Shown: in pieces, positions 43,064-52,325 of the stretch | Layout of the letters: every line of letters begins with the position of its first letter | How positions within the stretch are numbered: position 1 is the first letter of the stretch | Assembly (NCBI RefSeq): GCF_000308615.1 | Contig: NZ_BAGB01000047.1 | Span: forward strand, 475,342 to 539,341 | From: Nocardia jiangxiensis NBRC 101359 | Lineage (GTDB): Bacteria > Actinomycetota > Actinomycetes > Mycobacteriales > Mycobacteriaceae | Length of the DNA: 64,000 bases | Reading direction: 5' to 3' | The notes under the pieces: generated by a model | Told to the model about the DNA's origin: nothing | What the model saw: the letters and a program-made list of their open reading frames with translations, nothing else | The model's database searches: none | Made by a program: the position numbers and the translations under genes

Positions 43064-43810
43064 GTGCGTGATCTGGCTGCGGGGTTCGGGTATCTCTTGC
43101 AAGGGCAGCGGTGGGTGGCGACGCATCGGCGACGGTTCGGGTACGCGCTGGTGCCGGGGCTCATCGCGCTGGTGTTGTACGTGGTCGCGATCGTCGCGTT
43201 GGCGTGGTTCGTGGGCGATGTCGTCGCGTGGGCGACGCCGTTCGCGGATCATTGGGCCTCGCCCTGGCCGGATGTGCTGCGCGGCTTCCTGGACGTGCTG
43301 TTGCTGGTGTTGTGCCTGTTCCTGGCGGTGATCACGTTCACCGCGCTGACATTGGCGCTGGGGCAGCCGTTCTACGAGGCGCTGGCCGAGCACGTGGACC
43401 GGAGCCAGTCGCCGGACGAGGTGCCGGGACCGGGTTTGTCGACCTGGCGGTCGATCAAGGACGGCATCGCGCTGGTGCTGCGGGCCCTGGCCTGGGCCGT
43501 GGTGCTGTTCGCGGCCGGATTCCTGCCCGTCGTGGGGCAGACGGTGGTGCCCGTGGTGGGCATCGGCGTCACCGGATTCTTCCTGGTGCAGGAACTCACC
43601 ACCGTGGCCATGCAACGTCGCGGAGTCACCCTGCGCGACCAGCTGAAGTTGCTGCGCTCACGCCGGATGCTGGTGTGGGGCTTCGGAATTCCACTCGCGG
43701 CGGCGTTCCTGGTGCCGTTCGTCGCGATCGTGCTGATGCCCGGCGCGGTGGCCGGGGCGACGCTGCTCACCCGCGAGGTGCGGGGCGAGCCGATCTCTTC
43801 GGGCAACTGA
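43064..43810 (+). CDS. EI24 domain (CysZ-like) membrane protein
   Basis: A 248-residue protein with four to five hydrophobic segments: LVPGLIALVLYVVAIVALAW, VLLLVLCLFLAVITFTALTL, VVLFAAGFLPVVGQTVVPVV and FLVPFVAIVLMPGAVAGATL. LALGQPFYEALAEHVDR between helices is the EI24/CysZ signature. CysZ is a sulfate channel in proteobacteria, but the actinobacterial members are not tested. GTG 43064 is used, and the upstream region is divergent from the Mg-chelatase-like gene (212 bp). Confidence 0.82.
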   Translation: MRDLAAGFGYLLQGQRWVATHRRRFGYALVPGLIALVLYVVAIVALAWFVGDVVAWATPFADHWASPWPDVLRGFLDVLLLVLCLFLAVITFTALTLALGQPFYEALAEHVDRSQSPDEVPGPGLSTWRSIKDGIALVLRALAWAVVLFAAGFLPVVGQTVVPVVGIGVTGFFLVQELTTVAMQRRGVTLRDQLKLLRSRRMLVWGFGIPLAAAFLVPFVAIVLMPGAVAGATLLTREVRGEPISSGN

Positions 43811-43827
43811 TCGGATTCGAAATAGAC

Positions 43828-43858
43828 GGTCCCGCAACCACTTCCGGGCTGCGGGACC
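43828..43858. terminator. Bidirectional hairpin between convergent EI24 and GNAT genes
   Basis: GGTCCCGCA (43828-43836) pairs perfectly with TGCGGGACC (43850-43858) across a 13-base loop. It occupies most of the 54 bases between the two convergent stop codons. Confidence 0.65.
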
Positions 43859-43864
43859 CGCAAG

Positions 43865-44314
43865 CTAACCGCGCCGCATCGGAATGTGCGGAATACCGTC
43901 CTCGATGTACTCCTCGCCGTCGGTCACGAAACCGTGCTTGGTGTACATATCGATCAGGTAGGTCTGCGCGTTGAGTCGCACTGTGGCCGAACCGGTTTCG
44001 GCGAGTGCGGCCTGCAGCAGCCGCGTGGTGTAACCGTGCCCGCGGGCGGACGGCGTGGTACACAGACGGCCGATGCGGAACGATTTCACCCCGTTCTCGT
44101 GCTCCTCGCTCAGGCGCAGCGTGCTGATCGCCTCACCCTCGTCGTCGAGCCACAGGTGCCGGGTCTCCGGCAACAGATCCAGCCCGTCCAGCTCCGGATA
44201 CGCGCACTTCTGCTCCACGACGAAAACCTGGACGCGAAGCTTCAACAGCTTGTACAGGGTTGCGGTGTCCAGATCCGCGGCCCATGACCTTTTGAGAACA
44301 ACCGTTGACATCAT
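43865..44314 (-). CDS. GNAT-family N-acetyltransferase (ElaA type)
   Basis: A 149-residue acetyltransferase: LYKLLKLRVQVFVVEQKCAY (the ElaA-type N-terminus), PETRHLWLDDEGEAISTLRL, IGRLCTTPSARGHGYTTRLL (acetyl-CoA pyrophosphate loop R-x-x-G-x-G/A) and INMYTKHGF-like LIDMYTKHGFVTDGEEYIED. Substrate unknown. It is 21 bp downstream of mqo on the same strand, as in M. tuberculosis (Rv2851c-Rv2852c), which suggests a conserved operon. Confidence 0.88.
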   Translation of the reverse strand: MMSTVVLKRSWAADLDTATLYKLLKLRVQVFVVEQKCAYPELDGLDLLPETRHLWLDDEGEAISTLRLSEEHENGVKSFRIGRLCTTPSARGHGYTTRLLQAALAETGSATVRLNAQTYLIDMYTKHGFVTDGEEYIEDGIPHIPMRRG

Positions 44315-44335
44315 CGCGTCTTGCTATCACATCGC

Positions 44336-45835
44336 TCAGCTCTGCGCGAGTTCTGCCTCCGGCGTGTTCTCGGTCAGACCGAGTGCCTTGTTCGACCAGT
44401 CCCAAACCTCGTGGTAGAGCGCCTGATTCTCGGACAGCTTCACGCCCAGCGAGGGAACCATGGCCTTGAGCTGTGGCGTCCAGTCCGAGTACTCGCGCGG
44501 GAAGCAGCGCTGCAGCACGTCCAGCATGGCCGAGACGCAGGTGGACGCGCCCGGCGAGGCGCCGAGCAGACCCGCGATGGAGCCGTCGGAGGCGGTGATG
44601 ACCGCGGTGCCGAGTTCGAGCACCCCGCCGACGCCCTTGCGGCGAATGATCTGCACGCGCTGACCGGCGGTGATCAGCTCCCAGTCGTGACCGTCGGCGC
44701 GCGGAATGAACTCCTCCATCGCGTTCACCTTGCCCGCCGGGGACTTCAGCAGCTCGCTGACCAGGTACTTCACCAGGCCCAGCTCGGTCACGCCGACGCC
44801 GAGCATCGGGGTCAGGTTGCCCGGACGGATCGACTTGAACAGGTCGGCGTACTTGCCGTCCTTGAGGAATTTCGGCGTCCAGCCCGCGTACGGGCCGAAC
44901 AGCAGGCCGCGCTTACCGTCGATGACGCGAGTGTCCAAGTGCGGCACCGACATCGGCGGCGCGCCGACCGCGGCCATACCGTACACCTTGGCCTCGTGCC
45001 GGGTGATCAGCTCCCGGTTGGTGCAACGCAGGAACTGGCCGCTGACCGGGAATCCGGCGAAGCCCGCGATCTCGGAGATGCCGGCCTTCTGCAGCAGCGG
45101 CAGCGCGTAACCGCCCGCACCGACGAAGACGAATTTCGCGTTCACCCGCCGGGTCGAGCCGGTGCGGGTGTTGCGCACCTTGACGTCCCAGCTGCCGTCG
45201 GACTGCTTGGACAGGTTGCGCACCTCGGTGCCGAACCCGATGTCGACGCCCGAGCGGCCCAGATAGGCCAGCAACTGCTTGGTGAGCGCGCCGAAGTTGA
45301 TATCGGTGCCCTTGGCACTCCAGTTCAGCGCCACCGGCTCGCTGAAGTCGCGGCCCTTGGCCATCAGCGGCAACCGCCGGGTGAACTCCTCGGGCGAGTC
45401 GATGAACTCCATACCCTCGAACAGCGGGTGCCGTACCAGCGCCTCGTACCGCTTGCGCAGGTACTCCGCGCCGTCCGCACCGTGGGTGAAGCTGACGTGC
45501 GGGATCGGGTTGATGAATTCCGAGGGCGTGCCGAGCACGCCGTTCTCCACCGCGTAGGACCAGAACTGCCGCGAGACCTGGAACCGCTCGTTGATGTCGA
45601 CGGCCTTGGACACGTCGACGCCGCCGTCGGCGGTGCGCGGGGTGTAGTTGAGCTCACACAACGCGGAATGCCCGGTACCGGCGTTGTTCCAGGGGTCACT
45701 GCTCTCCGGGGCGGCAGCGTCCAGGCGCTCGAACATCGTGATCGACCAGTCCGGCTGCAGCTGACGAAGCAGTGCGCCCAGGGTGGCACTCATGATGCCG
45801 GCACCGATGAGGACTACATCGGTCTTTTCAGTCAT
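44336..45835 (-). CDS. mqo: Malate:quinone oxidoreductase
   Basis: FAD-dependent, membrane-associated enzyme oxidising malate to oxaloacetate with transfer to menaquinone; a TCA-cycle step. The 499-residue protein begins TEKTDVVLIGAGIMSATLGA (FAD-binding GAGIMS) and contains WNNAGTGHSALCELNYTP, VPHVSFTHGADGAEYL and LLGASPGASTCVSAMLDVLQ, all highly conserved in Mqo. ATG 45835 aligns with the family start; GTG 45850 is possible. It is followed by the GNAT gene. Confidence 0.96.
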   Translation of the reverse strand: MTEKTDVVLIGAGIMSATLGALLRQLQPDWSITMFERLDAAAPESSDPWNNAGTGHSALCELNYTPRTADGGVDVSKAVDINERFQVSRQFWSYAVENGVLGTPSEFINPIPHVSFTHGADGAEYLRKRYEALVRHPLFEGMEFIDSPEEFTRRLPLMAKGRDFSEPVALNWSAKGTDINFGALTKQLLAYLGRSGVDIGFGTEVRNLSKQSDGSWDVKVRNTRTGSTRRVNAKFVFVGAGGYALPLLQKAGISEIAGFAGFPVSGQFLRCTNRELITRHEAKVYGMAAVGAPPMSVPHLDTRVIDGKRGLLFGPYAGWTPKFLKDGKYADLFKSIRPGNLTPMLGVGVTELGLVKYLVSELLKSPAGKVNAMEEFIPRADGHDWELITAGQRVQIIRRKGVGGVLELGTAVITASDGSIAGLLGASPGASTCVSAMLDVLQRCFPREYSDWTPQLKAMVPSLGVKLSENQALYHEVWDWSNKALGLTENTPEAELAQS

Positions 45836-46081
45836 CGCAGCGTTCGGCACGGGTAGATCGACTTCCTTGTCCTTATGCGCGGTCCCGCCCCGGGCGGACC
45901 ACCTGGGCATTGTGTTGTGCGTCACCGGAATTCCGGCGAATACGGCGGGTTCGAGGTTACCCGTCGTTCACTTCAACCTGATTCTGCCCCTCGACATGCC
46001 CGATTCCGAAACCGCCACACCCACTGTGAGCGGCCTACCTGTGCCGCGACGCCGCTGAGCGGGTCGAATATCGTGGGGGCT

Positions 46082-47098
46082 GTGACGAACGAGACGCCGC
46101 TGGCCGGGCCGCGGACCGACTCCTGGCAGCCCGATGTCCTCGGTGAGGGATACGAACAGCGCCGGATACCCCTGGGCTCCGACCCGGACGGCGAAGGCAC
46201 GGTCGAGGCCACCCTGGTCCGATATCTCGCCACGGCCGAGGCGACCGGCGCGGTGTTGTACGTGCACGGTTTCACCGACTACTTCTTCCAACGGCACCTC
46301 GCCGAGCACATGGCCGACCAGGGCTACCGCTTCTTCGCCCTGGATCTGCGCAAGTGCGGGCGTTCGCTGCGTCCGGGGCAGACCCCGCACTACGTCACCG
46401 ACCTGGCGCTGTACGACACCGAGTTGAACGAGGCGCTGCGCATCGTGCGCGAGGAGACCGGCCTGCCGGTGCTGGTGATGGGACACTCCACCGGCGGACT
46501 GGTGACCTCGCTCTGGCTGGATCGGCTCCAGGCTTCCGAAGGCGTTGCCGCACAGGGAATCACCGGACTGGCACTGAACAGCCCCTGGTTCGATCTGCAA
46601 GGCCCGGCCTACTACCGCACCATCGTCGGCAACACCGTGATCGGCGGACTGGGCCGCCTGCGCGCCATGGCCACCCTGCCCGGACAGAAGGTCACCACCT
46701 ACGGCGACAGCCTGCATCGCAGCGCGTCCGGCGAATGGGATTACGACCTGGACTGGAAGCCGCTGAGCGGATTCCCGGTGCATTTCGGCTGGTTGCGCGC
46801 GATCCGGCGCGGGCACGCCCAGTTGCAGCGCGGCCTGGACATCGGCGTTCCCGCGCTGATCCTGCGCTCGAAGGTGACCAAGTTCATGCGCGCCTACGGC
46901 CCCGCGGCCGATGTCGCGGACACCGTACTCGACGTGCGCCAGATCCAACGCTGGGCCGGTTGCCTGGGCGAACGCACCAATATCGTGCCGATCGAGGGCG
47001 CCCGCCACGACGTGTTCCTGTCCGCCGAACCAGTGCGTCGGCGAGCGTTCACCGAACTGGACTCCTGGCTGCGCTGGCTCACCGACTACCGCGCCTAG
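46082..47098 (+). CDS. Alpha/beta hydrolase, monoacylglycerol-lipase-like (Rv2854-like)
   Basis: A 338-residue serine hydrolase: AVLYVHGFTDYFFQRHLAEH (oxyanion HG), FFALDLRKCGRSLRPGQTPH, LVMGHSTGGLVTSLWLDRL with the nucleophile Ser in GHSTGG, and the triad His in PIEGARHDVFLSAEPVR. Serine aminopeptidase S33/lysophospholipase subgroup. No signal peptide. GTG 46082 chosen (GTG 46073 possible). Divergent from mqo by about 250 bp, matching the mycobacterial order mqo-Rv2854. Natural ester substrate unknown. Confidence 0.87.
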   Translation: MTNETPLAGPRTDSWQPDVLGEGYEQRRIPLGSDPDGEGTVEATLVRYLATAEATGAVLYVHGFTDYFFQRHLAEHMADQGYRFFALDLRKCGRSLRPGQTPHYVTDLALYDTELNEALRIVREETGLPVLVMGHSTGGLVTSLWLDRLQASEGVAAQGITGLALNSPWFDLQGPAYYRTIVGNTVIGGLGRLRAMATLPGQKVTTYGDSLHRSASGEWDYDLDWKPLSGFPVHFGWLRAIRRGHAQLQRGLDIGVPALILRSKVTKFMRAYGPAADVADTVLDVRQIQRWAGCLGERTNIVPIEGARHDVFLSAEPVRRRAFTELDSWLRWLTDYRA

Positions 47099-47108
47099 CG
47101 TCCCGCAC

Positions 47109-47672
47109 TCACCATTGGCCGCTGCGGAGCACGATCTCGGTGGCGAATTCCTGGGCCGCCTCGGCGGCCGGATCGGTGACGTCGACCTGCGCGACGCGGA
47201 ATTCCCCGTAGACGTGGCGGGCGGCGGCCTCGGCGGCCGGGCGGGCCAGGTTCTTGGTCGCGACGACGGTGGTGGGGATCTCCACGGCGGGGCAGTTCGC
47301 ATCGGTGACGGCACCGTCGGGGCCGGGGGCGGCCGGATGTCCGCGTCCGGCGGCGACCAGGCCCATGAATCGGCCGAAGCCGCGGGCGGCGAGCTGCCAG
47401 GCCAGATCGGCCCCCGCACCGTAACCGGCGAGGTTGGCCCACGGGACGCCGAGTTCGTCCAGGATCGCGTACACGCCCACGGTATCGAGTCCCTCGACCG
47501 ATTCCAGCACGATCGTGCGGAGGTCCGAGGTGTTCAGGCGGGCGCACACCGCGTCGTATACATCTGCCGGAGCACCCGCGTCGGGCAGCAGGACGACCGT
47601 ATGCCGGAACTGCGAGCCATCGATTCGAACGGTCCAGGCGCGGTCACCGACCGCGATCCGCCGTATTTCCAT
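47109..47672 (-). CDS. Alpha/beta-hydrolase-fold protein lacking the nucleophile
   Basis: A 187-residue protein: HTVVLLPDAGAPADVYDAVC, LRTIVLESVEGLDTVGVYAI, LGVPWANLAGYGAGADLAWQ and PTTVVATKNLARPAAEAAAR. Strand order and spacing follow a small alpha/beta hydrolase. The nucleophile elbow reads G-Y-G-A-G, so the usual Ser/Asp/Cys is Gly; the DNA (GGT TAC GGT GCG GGG) is unambiguous. It is therefore probably non-catalytic or differently catalytic. ATG 47672 is chosen. It follows the cobQ gene by 157 bp and is convergent with the preceding hydrolase. Confidence 0.6.
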   Translation of the reverse strand: MEIRRIAVGDRAWTVRIDGSQFRHTVVLLPDAGAPADVYDAVCARLNTSDLRTIVLESVEGLDTVGVYAILDELGVPWANLAGYGAGADLAWQLAARGFGRFMGLVAAGRGHPAAPGPDGAVTDANCPAVEIPTTVVATKNLARPAAEAAARHVYGEFRVAQVDVTDPAAEAAQEFATEIVLRSGQW

Positions 47673-47829
47673 GCCGACCCACGCTACACGGCCGACGCCC
47701 GCGAGACCTCGTGTCGCTGCCCACGTACCGACGCCCGCGGAGAGCTCCGCCACGAGCCGCCACCGAATCGGCGCGCGGACTGTTTATCTGCCGGTCGAGC
47801 GGCTGTTCGCCGATCCGAACGCATCGCGC

Positions 47830-49386
47830 TCAGGCGTTCGTGTTCCGCGACGTCGCAAGGGTGGGCAGTCCGTCCGGAACGCCGGTGGTGATCAGCTGTT
47901 CCAGCGCGGTCATGTCGAGATGTTTCTCGATCAGATCGGCGAGCAGATCGAGCTGGGACTCACGTTCGGCGACGGCCGAAACATCCTCGGCGACACGGAA
48001 TCCGGAGCGTCCGGCCTGTGCGGCGACCTCGCGCAACCAGGCCCGGCGGAAGTCGTCGGACTCCATCAGACCGTGCAGGTGCGTGCCGCGGATCGCCCCG
48101 CGCACACTGCCCTCGGTGCGACCGTCGTCGAGTTCGAGCCAGGCCGGATCACCGGTGCGGCGCGCGCGGCCGTAATGGATCTCGTAGCCACTCAACGGTA
48201 TTCCGGAGTCGGCTGCCCGACCGGCGGTGCGGCGCAACACCTTCGGTTCGCTGAACTCGATGTCCAGATCCAACAGGCCGAGTCCGGCGACCTCCCCCGC
48301 ACTCGATTCCACCTCGTCCACGATGCGCCGGGCCAGCATCTGGTATCCGCCGCAGATGCCCAGGATCGGCCGTCCGGCCGCGGCGCGCGCGCACAGGGCA
48401 TCGGCAATTCCGGTGCGGCGCAACCATTCCAGATCGCTCACGGTGGATTTGCTGCCCGGCAGGACCACCAGGTCGGCGTCGGCCAGCCGGGACGGATCGT
48501 CCGCCCAGCGCACCGAGACGCCGGGTTCGCAGGCCAGCGCCTCCACGTCGGTGGAGTTGGAGATGCGCGGCAACCGGATCGCCGCGACGGTCAGCCATTC
48601 GGTCCCGAGCGGCGGGCGCGGGCGGCCCACCGGAGCGTCGGCGACGGTGCCCAGGGAATCCTCGGCGTCGATCCACAGGTCCTCGGCGAAGGGCAGGACA
48701 CCGAGGGTGGGACGTCCGGTGAGCTCGGTGAGCGTATCGAGCCCGGGACGGAGCAATTCGACGTCACCGCGGAACTTGTTCACGATGAATCCGCAGATGA
48801 GCTGTTGGTCTTCGGGTTCCAGAATCGCCACGGTCCCGAACAGGTGCGCGAGCACACCCCCGCGATCGATGTCGCCGACCAGCAGGACGGGCAGATCCGC
48901 CGCCCGCGCCAAACCCATGTTCGCCAGATCCGTTGCCCGCAGATTGATTTCGGCGGGCGATCCGGCACCCTCACAGATCACCACATCGAATTCGGCTCGC
49001 AGCGCGGCCAATTCACCGGCCACCACCTCCCGCAGCTGGCGCCGATGCCGGAAATAGTCCCGCGCCCCGACCGTATCCACGGCCCGCCCCCGAACCACCA
49101 ACTGCGAGCGCCGATCACTCCCGGGCTTGAGCAGCACCGGATTGAACCGCACACTCGGCTCGAGCCCGCACGCCCGCGCCTGCAACGCCTGCGCCCGCCC
49201 GATCTCCCCACCGTCGAGCGCGACCACCGAGTTGTTCGACATGTTCTGCGCCTTGAACGGCGCCACCCGCACTCCCCGCCGCGCCAGCATCCGGCACAAC
49301 CCGGCGACCACGACGCTCTTGCCCGCGTCCGAGGTCGTCCCGGCGACCAGCAACGCCCCTTTCACCGCACCGCCGAACCCGGACAC
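47830..49386 (-). CDS. cobQ: Cobyric acid synthase
   Basis: Amidates positions b, d, e and g of adenosylcobyrinate diamide using glutamine and ATP. The 518-residue protein has VAGTTSDAGKSVVVAGLCRM (P-loop), PFKAQNMSNNSVV (CobQ signature), VICEGAGSPAEINLR and LLVGDIDRGGVLAHLFG. The amidotransferase half has VVLPGSKSTVSDLEWLRRTG, the nucleophile Cys in ILGICGGYQML, and GYEIHYGR with GTHLHGLMESDDFRRAWL. Transcribed after map, with 46 bp between. Confidence 0.96.
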   Translation of the reverse strand: MSGFGGAVKGALLVAGTTSDAGKSVVVAGLCRMLARRGVRVAPFKAQNMSNNSVVALDGGEIGRAQALQARACGLEPSVRFNPVLLKPGSDRRSQLVVRGRAVDTVGARDYFRHRRQLREVVAGELAALRAEFDVVICEGAGSPAEINLRATDLANMGLARAADLPVLLVGDIDRGGVLAHLFGTVAILEPEDQQLICGFIVNKFRGDVELLRPGLDTLTELTGRPTLGVLPFAEDLWIDAEDSLGTVADAPVGRPRPPLGTEWLTVAAIRLPRISNSTDVEALACEPGVSVRWADDPSRLADADLVVLPGSKSTVSDLEWLRRTGIADALCARAAAGRPILGICGGYQMLARRIVDEVESSAGEVAGLGLLDLDIEFSEPKVLRRTAGRAADSGIPLSGYEIHYGRARRTGDPAWLELDDGRTEGSVRGAIRGTHLHGLMESDDFRRAWLREVAAQAGRSGFRVAEDVSAVAERESQLDLLADLIEKHLDMTALEQLITTGVPDGLPTLATSRNTNA

Positions 49387-49432
49387 AACCGGGCACCACG
49401 TGCGCGGCTCGAGCCGCGGGACGTGCGCGCGC

Positions 49433-50296
49433 TCACGGGAGGGTGAGGATTTCCGCGCCGGTGTCGGTGACGACGAGGGTGTGCTCGAACTGGGCGGTCC
49501 ACTTGCGGTCCTTGGTGACGACGGTCCAGCCGTCGTTCCAGATCTCGTAGTCGATGCCGCCGAGGTTGATCATCGGCTCGATGGTGAACGTCATGCCGGG
49601 CTCGATGATCGATTCGATGGCGGGCTGGTCGTAGTGCAGGATGACCAGGCCGCTGTGGAAGGTGGGTCCGACGCCGTGGCCGGTGAAATCGCGCACGACG
49701 CCGTAACCGAAGCGGTTGGCGTAGGACTCGATGACGCGCCCGATGACGTTCAGCGCCCGGCCCGGCCGCACCGCCTTGATCGCGCGCATGGTCGCCTCGT
49801 GGGTGCGCTCGACCAGCAGCCGCGCCTCCTCATCCACATCACCGGCGAGGAAGGTGGCGTTGGTGTCGCCGTGCACGCCGTCGATGTAGGCGGTGACGTC
49901 GATGTTGACGATGTCGCCGTCCTCGATGAGCGTCGAGTCCGGAATGCCGTGGCAGATCACCTCGTTCAGCGAGGTGCAGCAGGATTTGGGAAATCCCTTG
50001 TAGCCCAGCGTCGACGGGTACGCGCCGTGATCGCACATGTACTCGTGGGCGATGCGGTCCAGATCGTCGGTCAGCGCGCCGGGGACGACGGCCTTGCCCG
50101 CCTCCTGCAGCGCCTGCGCGGCGATCTTGCTGGCGATGCGCATCTTCTCGATCGTCTCGGGCGTCTGCACCCAGGGCTCGTGACCCTCGTTGGCCGTTTT
50201 CTTCCACGCGTATTCCGGACGCGCGATCGATCGCGGAACCTCACGGGTCGGGGACTGAACGCCGGGAACGAGCGGCTTGCGAGTGCGGACTGCCAT
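49433..50296 (-). CDS. map: Methionine aminopeptidase, type I
   Basis: Removes the initiator Met from nascent proteins. The 287-residue protein has an N-terminal extension (VRTRKPLVPGVQSPTREVPR) containing the PxxP-like ribosome-docking stretch of actinobacterial MapB. The catalytic core keeps the five metal ligands: D in VNIDVTAYIDGVHGD and GDTNATF, H in VRDFTGHGVGPTFH, E in FTIEPMI and E in QFEHTLVVT. CHGIPD provides the substrate-binding His. ATG 50296. Corresponds to Rv2861c (mapB). Confidence 0.96.
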   Translation of the reverse strand: MAVRTRKPLVPGVQSPTREVPRSIARPEYAWKKTANEGHEPWVQTPETIEKMRIASKIAAQALQEAGKAVVPGALTDDLDRIAHEYMCDHGAYPSTLGYKGFPKSCCTSLNEVICHGIPDSTLIEDGDIVNIDVTAYIDGVHGDTNATFLAGDVDEEARLLVERTHEATMRAIKAVRPGRALNVIGRVIESYANRFGYGVVRDFTGHGVGPTFHSGLVILHYDQPAIESIIEPGMTFTIEPMINLGGIDYEIWNDGWTVVTKDRKWTAQFEHTLVVTDTGAEILTLP

Positions 50297-50419
50297 GCGA
50301 CAAGACTATCCGCACTCGGCACCGAGATTCTCGGCACTCCGCGACGCCGATCCCCGCGGAATTTATCCGGACCATGGTCCGTTTAGGCTGTCGACATCGG
50401 CATCATGGGAGGAAGAACA

Positions 50420-51427
50420 ATGGAACTGGGACTGACGACCTTCGCCGAACGGCATGCGGTCGGCGACCGCCCCGCACCGAGTGCGGGTGAACGGCTGCGG
50501 CACGTGGTCGAGGAGGCCGTCGCCGCCGAACGCGCGGGCCTGGACGTCTACGGCGTCGGCGAGCACCATCGCGAGGATTTCGCGGCGTCCGCACCCGCGG
50601 TGGTCCTGGCGACCATCGCCGGACGCACCGAACGCATCCAGCTGACCAGCGCGGTGAGCGTGCTCAGCTCCGCGGATCCGGTACGCCTGTACCAGGAATT
50701 CGCCACCCTCGATCTGCTCTCCGACGGTCGCGCCGAGCTGATGGCCGGACGTGGGTCCTTCACCGAGTCGTTTCCCCTGTTCGGATTCGACCTGGCGGAC
50801 TACGACGACCTTTTCGACGAGAAGCTCGCCCTGCTGCTGCGCCTGCGCGCGGACGAGCCGGTGAACTGGTCCGGCCGATTCCGGCCCGCACTGCACGACA
50901 CCGTCGTCCAGCCGCGCACCGACCGGCCGCTGCCGGTATGGATCGCGGTCGGCGGCAGCCCGCAGTCGGTGGCGCGTGCCGGGCTGCTGGGTCTGCCGCT
51001 GGCCCTGGCCATCATCGGCGGCCAACCGGCCCGATTCCGGCCCCTGGTCGACCTGTACCACCGCGCCCTCGAGGAAGGCGGCCACGAACGGCAACCGATC
51101 GCGGTACACGCACACGGCTATATCGCCGACACCGACGCACAGGCCGTGGCCGAGTTCTACGAACCCTATGCCGCGGCGATGAGCGGCCTGGGCCGCGAAC
51201 GCGGCTGGGGCGATATGACTCCCGACCAGTTCGAAGCCCTGCGCTCCCCCGCCGGATCCCTGTTCGTCGGCACACCCGACCGCGTCGCGGAGAAGATCGC
51301 CGCCGTCCGCGACACCCTCGACCTGGACCGTTTCATGCTGCACCCGAGCGTCGGCACGCTGCCGCACGACAAGGTCCTGCACACCATCGAGCTGCTCGGC
51401 GAGAAGGTCGCCCCGCAGGTCCGCTGA
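50420..51427 (+). CDS. LLM-class flavin-dependent oxidoreductase (luciferase-like)
   Basis: A 335-residue TIM-barrel flavoprotein: DVYGVGEHHREDFAASAPAV (GxxEHH), LTSAVSVLSSADPVRLYQEF, LDLLSDGRAELMAGRGSFTE and ESFPLFGFDLADYDDLFDEK. The remainder is typical of the bacterial-luciferase-like group (VGTPDRVAEKIAAVRDTLDL). FMN or F420 dependence cannot be decided. GGGAGGAAG precedes ATG 50420. Divergent from map; convergent with the GntR regulator, sharing a terminator hairpin. Confidence 0.88.
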   Translation: MELGLTTFAERHAVGDRPAPSAGERLRHVVEEAVAAERAGLDVYGVGEHHREDFAASAPAVVLATIAGRTERIQLTSAVSVLSSADPVRLYQEFATLDLLSDGRAELMAGRGSFTESFPLFGFDLADYDDLFDEKLALLLRLRADEPVNWSGRFRPALHDTVVQPRTDRPLPVWIAVGGSPQSVARAGLLGLPLALAIIGGQPARFRPLVDLYHRALEEGGHERQPIAVHAHGYIADTDAQAVAEFYEPYAAAMSGLGRERGWGDMTPDQFEALRSPAGSLFVGTPDRVAEKIAAVRDTLDLDRFMLHPSVGTLPHDKVLHTIELLGEKVAPQVR

Positions 51428-51428
51428 C

Positions 51429-51451
51429 CTGCGCGAATTTCATTCGCGCAG
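51429..51451. terminator. Perfect 10-bp hairpin shared by convergent LLM and gntR genes
   Basis: CTGCGCGAAT (51429-51438) pairs perfectly with ATTCGCGCAG (51442-51451) around TTC. It starts two bases after the LLM stop and overlaps the last four codons of the opposing regulator gene (stop at 51440). It is thus both coding and a candidate bidirectional terminator. Confidence 0.65.
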
Positions 51452-52159
51452 TTGGGTTTCGAAGGCCATGCGGTCGCCGCGATACAGGGCGCGCACCCGT
51501 TCGATCGGAACGCCTTCGGCGTCGATGGTGCGGCGATGCAGCAGGATCATCGGCAGGGCGGTGGTGCATTCCAGCAGCGCCGCCTCGCGCGGGGAGGCCA
51601 GGACGGTTTCGATGCGTTCGACCGCCGAGCCGAACACGACGCCCGAGGCTCGGATGGCCGCGTAGAGGGAGGTGGTCGGGTCGTAGGTCGTGCGCAGAGC
51701 GCCGAAGCGGGCGGGGGTGAGGTAGGTGCTCTCCAGGCCGACCTTCTCGTCGTCGGCCAGCAGGACGCGCTCCAGGTGCATCACCGTCGAGCCGGTCGAG
51801 ATATCGAGCGCGGCAGCGGTTTCCGGATCGGCGGGAATGTCGTCCCAGCCGACCAGCAGGCGTCCGGGGCGGCGGCCGAGCCCGATCGCCCCCTCGGTGT
51901 ACGAGCGCAACGACAAGGGCTGCACCATCTTCGGGCGGGAGACCACGGTACCCCGGCCCTGACGGCGAATCCTGCCCTGCACCAGCAGTTCTCGAAGCGC
52001 CTGCCGGACGGTTTCGCGGGCGACCTCGAAGCGCGCGGCGAGTTCACGCTCGGGTGGCACCTGGTCGCCCTCGCCCAATCGGTCCAGGATCGCCTCGATT
52101 TCGGTCCGCACGCGGTACGCCTTGGACATCCGCCCGAAATCGGTCGCGAGATCGCTCAC
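51440..52159 (-). CDS. GntR/UTRA (HutC-type) regulator of the phosphonate locus
   Basis: A 239-residue regulator. N-terminal winged helix (VPPERELAARFEVARETVRQ, ALRELLVQGRIRRQGRGTVV) followed by a UTRA ligand-binding domain (LERVLLADDEKVGLESTYLT ... ALPMILLHRRTIDAEGVPIE). Divergent from the FAD oxidoreductase, with two operator-like palindromes in the 195-bp gap. HutC-type regulators next to phosphonate genes usually respond to the phosphonate or a pathway intermediate. GTG 52159 chosen; a further upstream start would run toward the operators. Confidence 0.9.
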   Translation of the reverse strand: MSDLATDFGRMSKAYRVRTEIEAILDRLGEGDQVPPERELAARFEVARETVRQALRELLVQGRIRRQGRGTVVSRPKMVQPLSLRSYTEGAIGLGRRPGRLLVGWDDIPADPETAAALDISTGSTVMHLERVLLADDEKVGLESTYLTPARFGALRTTYDPTTSLYAAIRASGVVFGSAVERIETVLASPREAALLECTTALPMILLHRRTIDAEGVPIERVRALYRGDRMAFETQLRE

Positions 52160-52276
52160 ACCATGATTCTCGGCAATCCCTTTCTCGACGCGCACACCGG
52201 CCCCGCGCCGAGCAAGACCGCTCGCCGGATCGTGGCGCCCGGCGTCCCTCGCATTCATCCCCACAGCATACCCTAA

Positions 52277-52290
52277 TTGGTCTATACCAA
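52277..52290. promoter_or_regulatory. Operator-like palindrome O1 (GntR/UTRA)
   Basis: TTGGTCTATACCAA, an inverted repeat with one off-symmetry step, matches the GT-N-TA-N-AC consensus of HutC-type GntR repressors. It lies 118 bases before the gntR start and 65 before the FAD oxidoreductase start. Confidence 0.6.
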
Positions 52291-52325
52291 TTGTTAACCC
52301 AGTGTTGGGGCAGGAAACACCCTAC

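Noticed and set aside
47434..49446. A 670-codon plus-strand frame opposite cobQ
   Set aside because: Antisense shadow of an unmistakable cobyric acid synthase gene.
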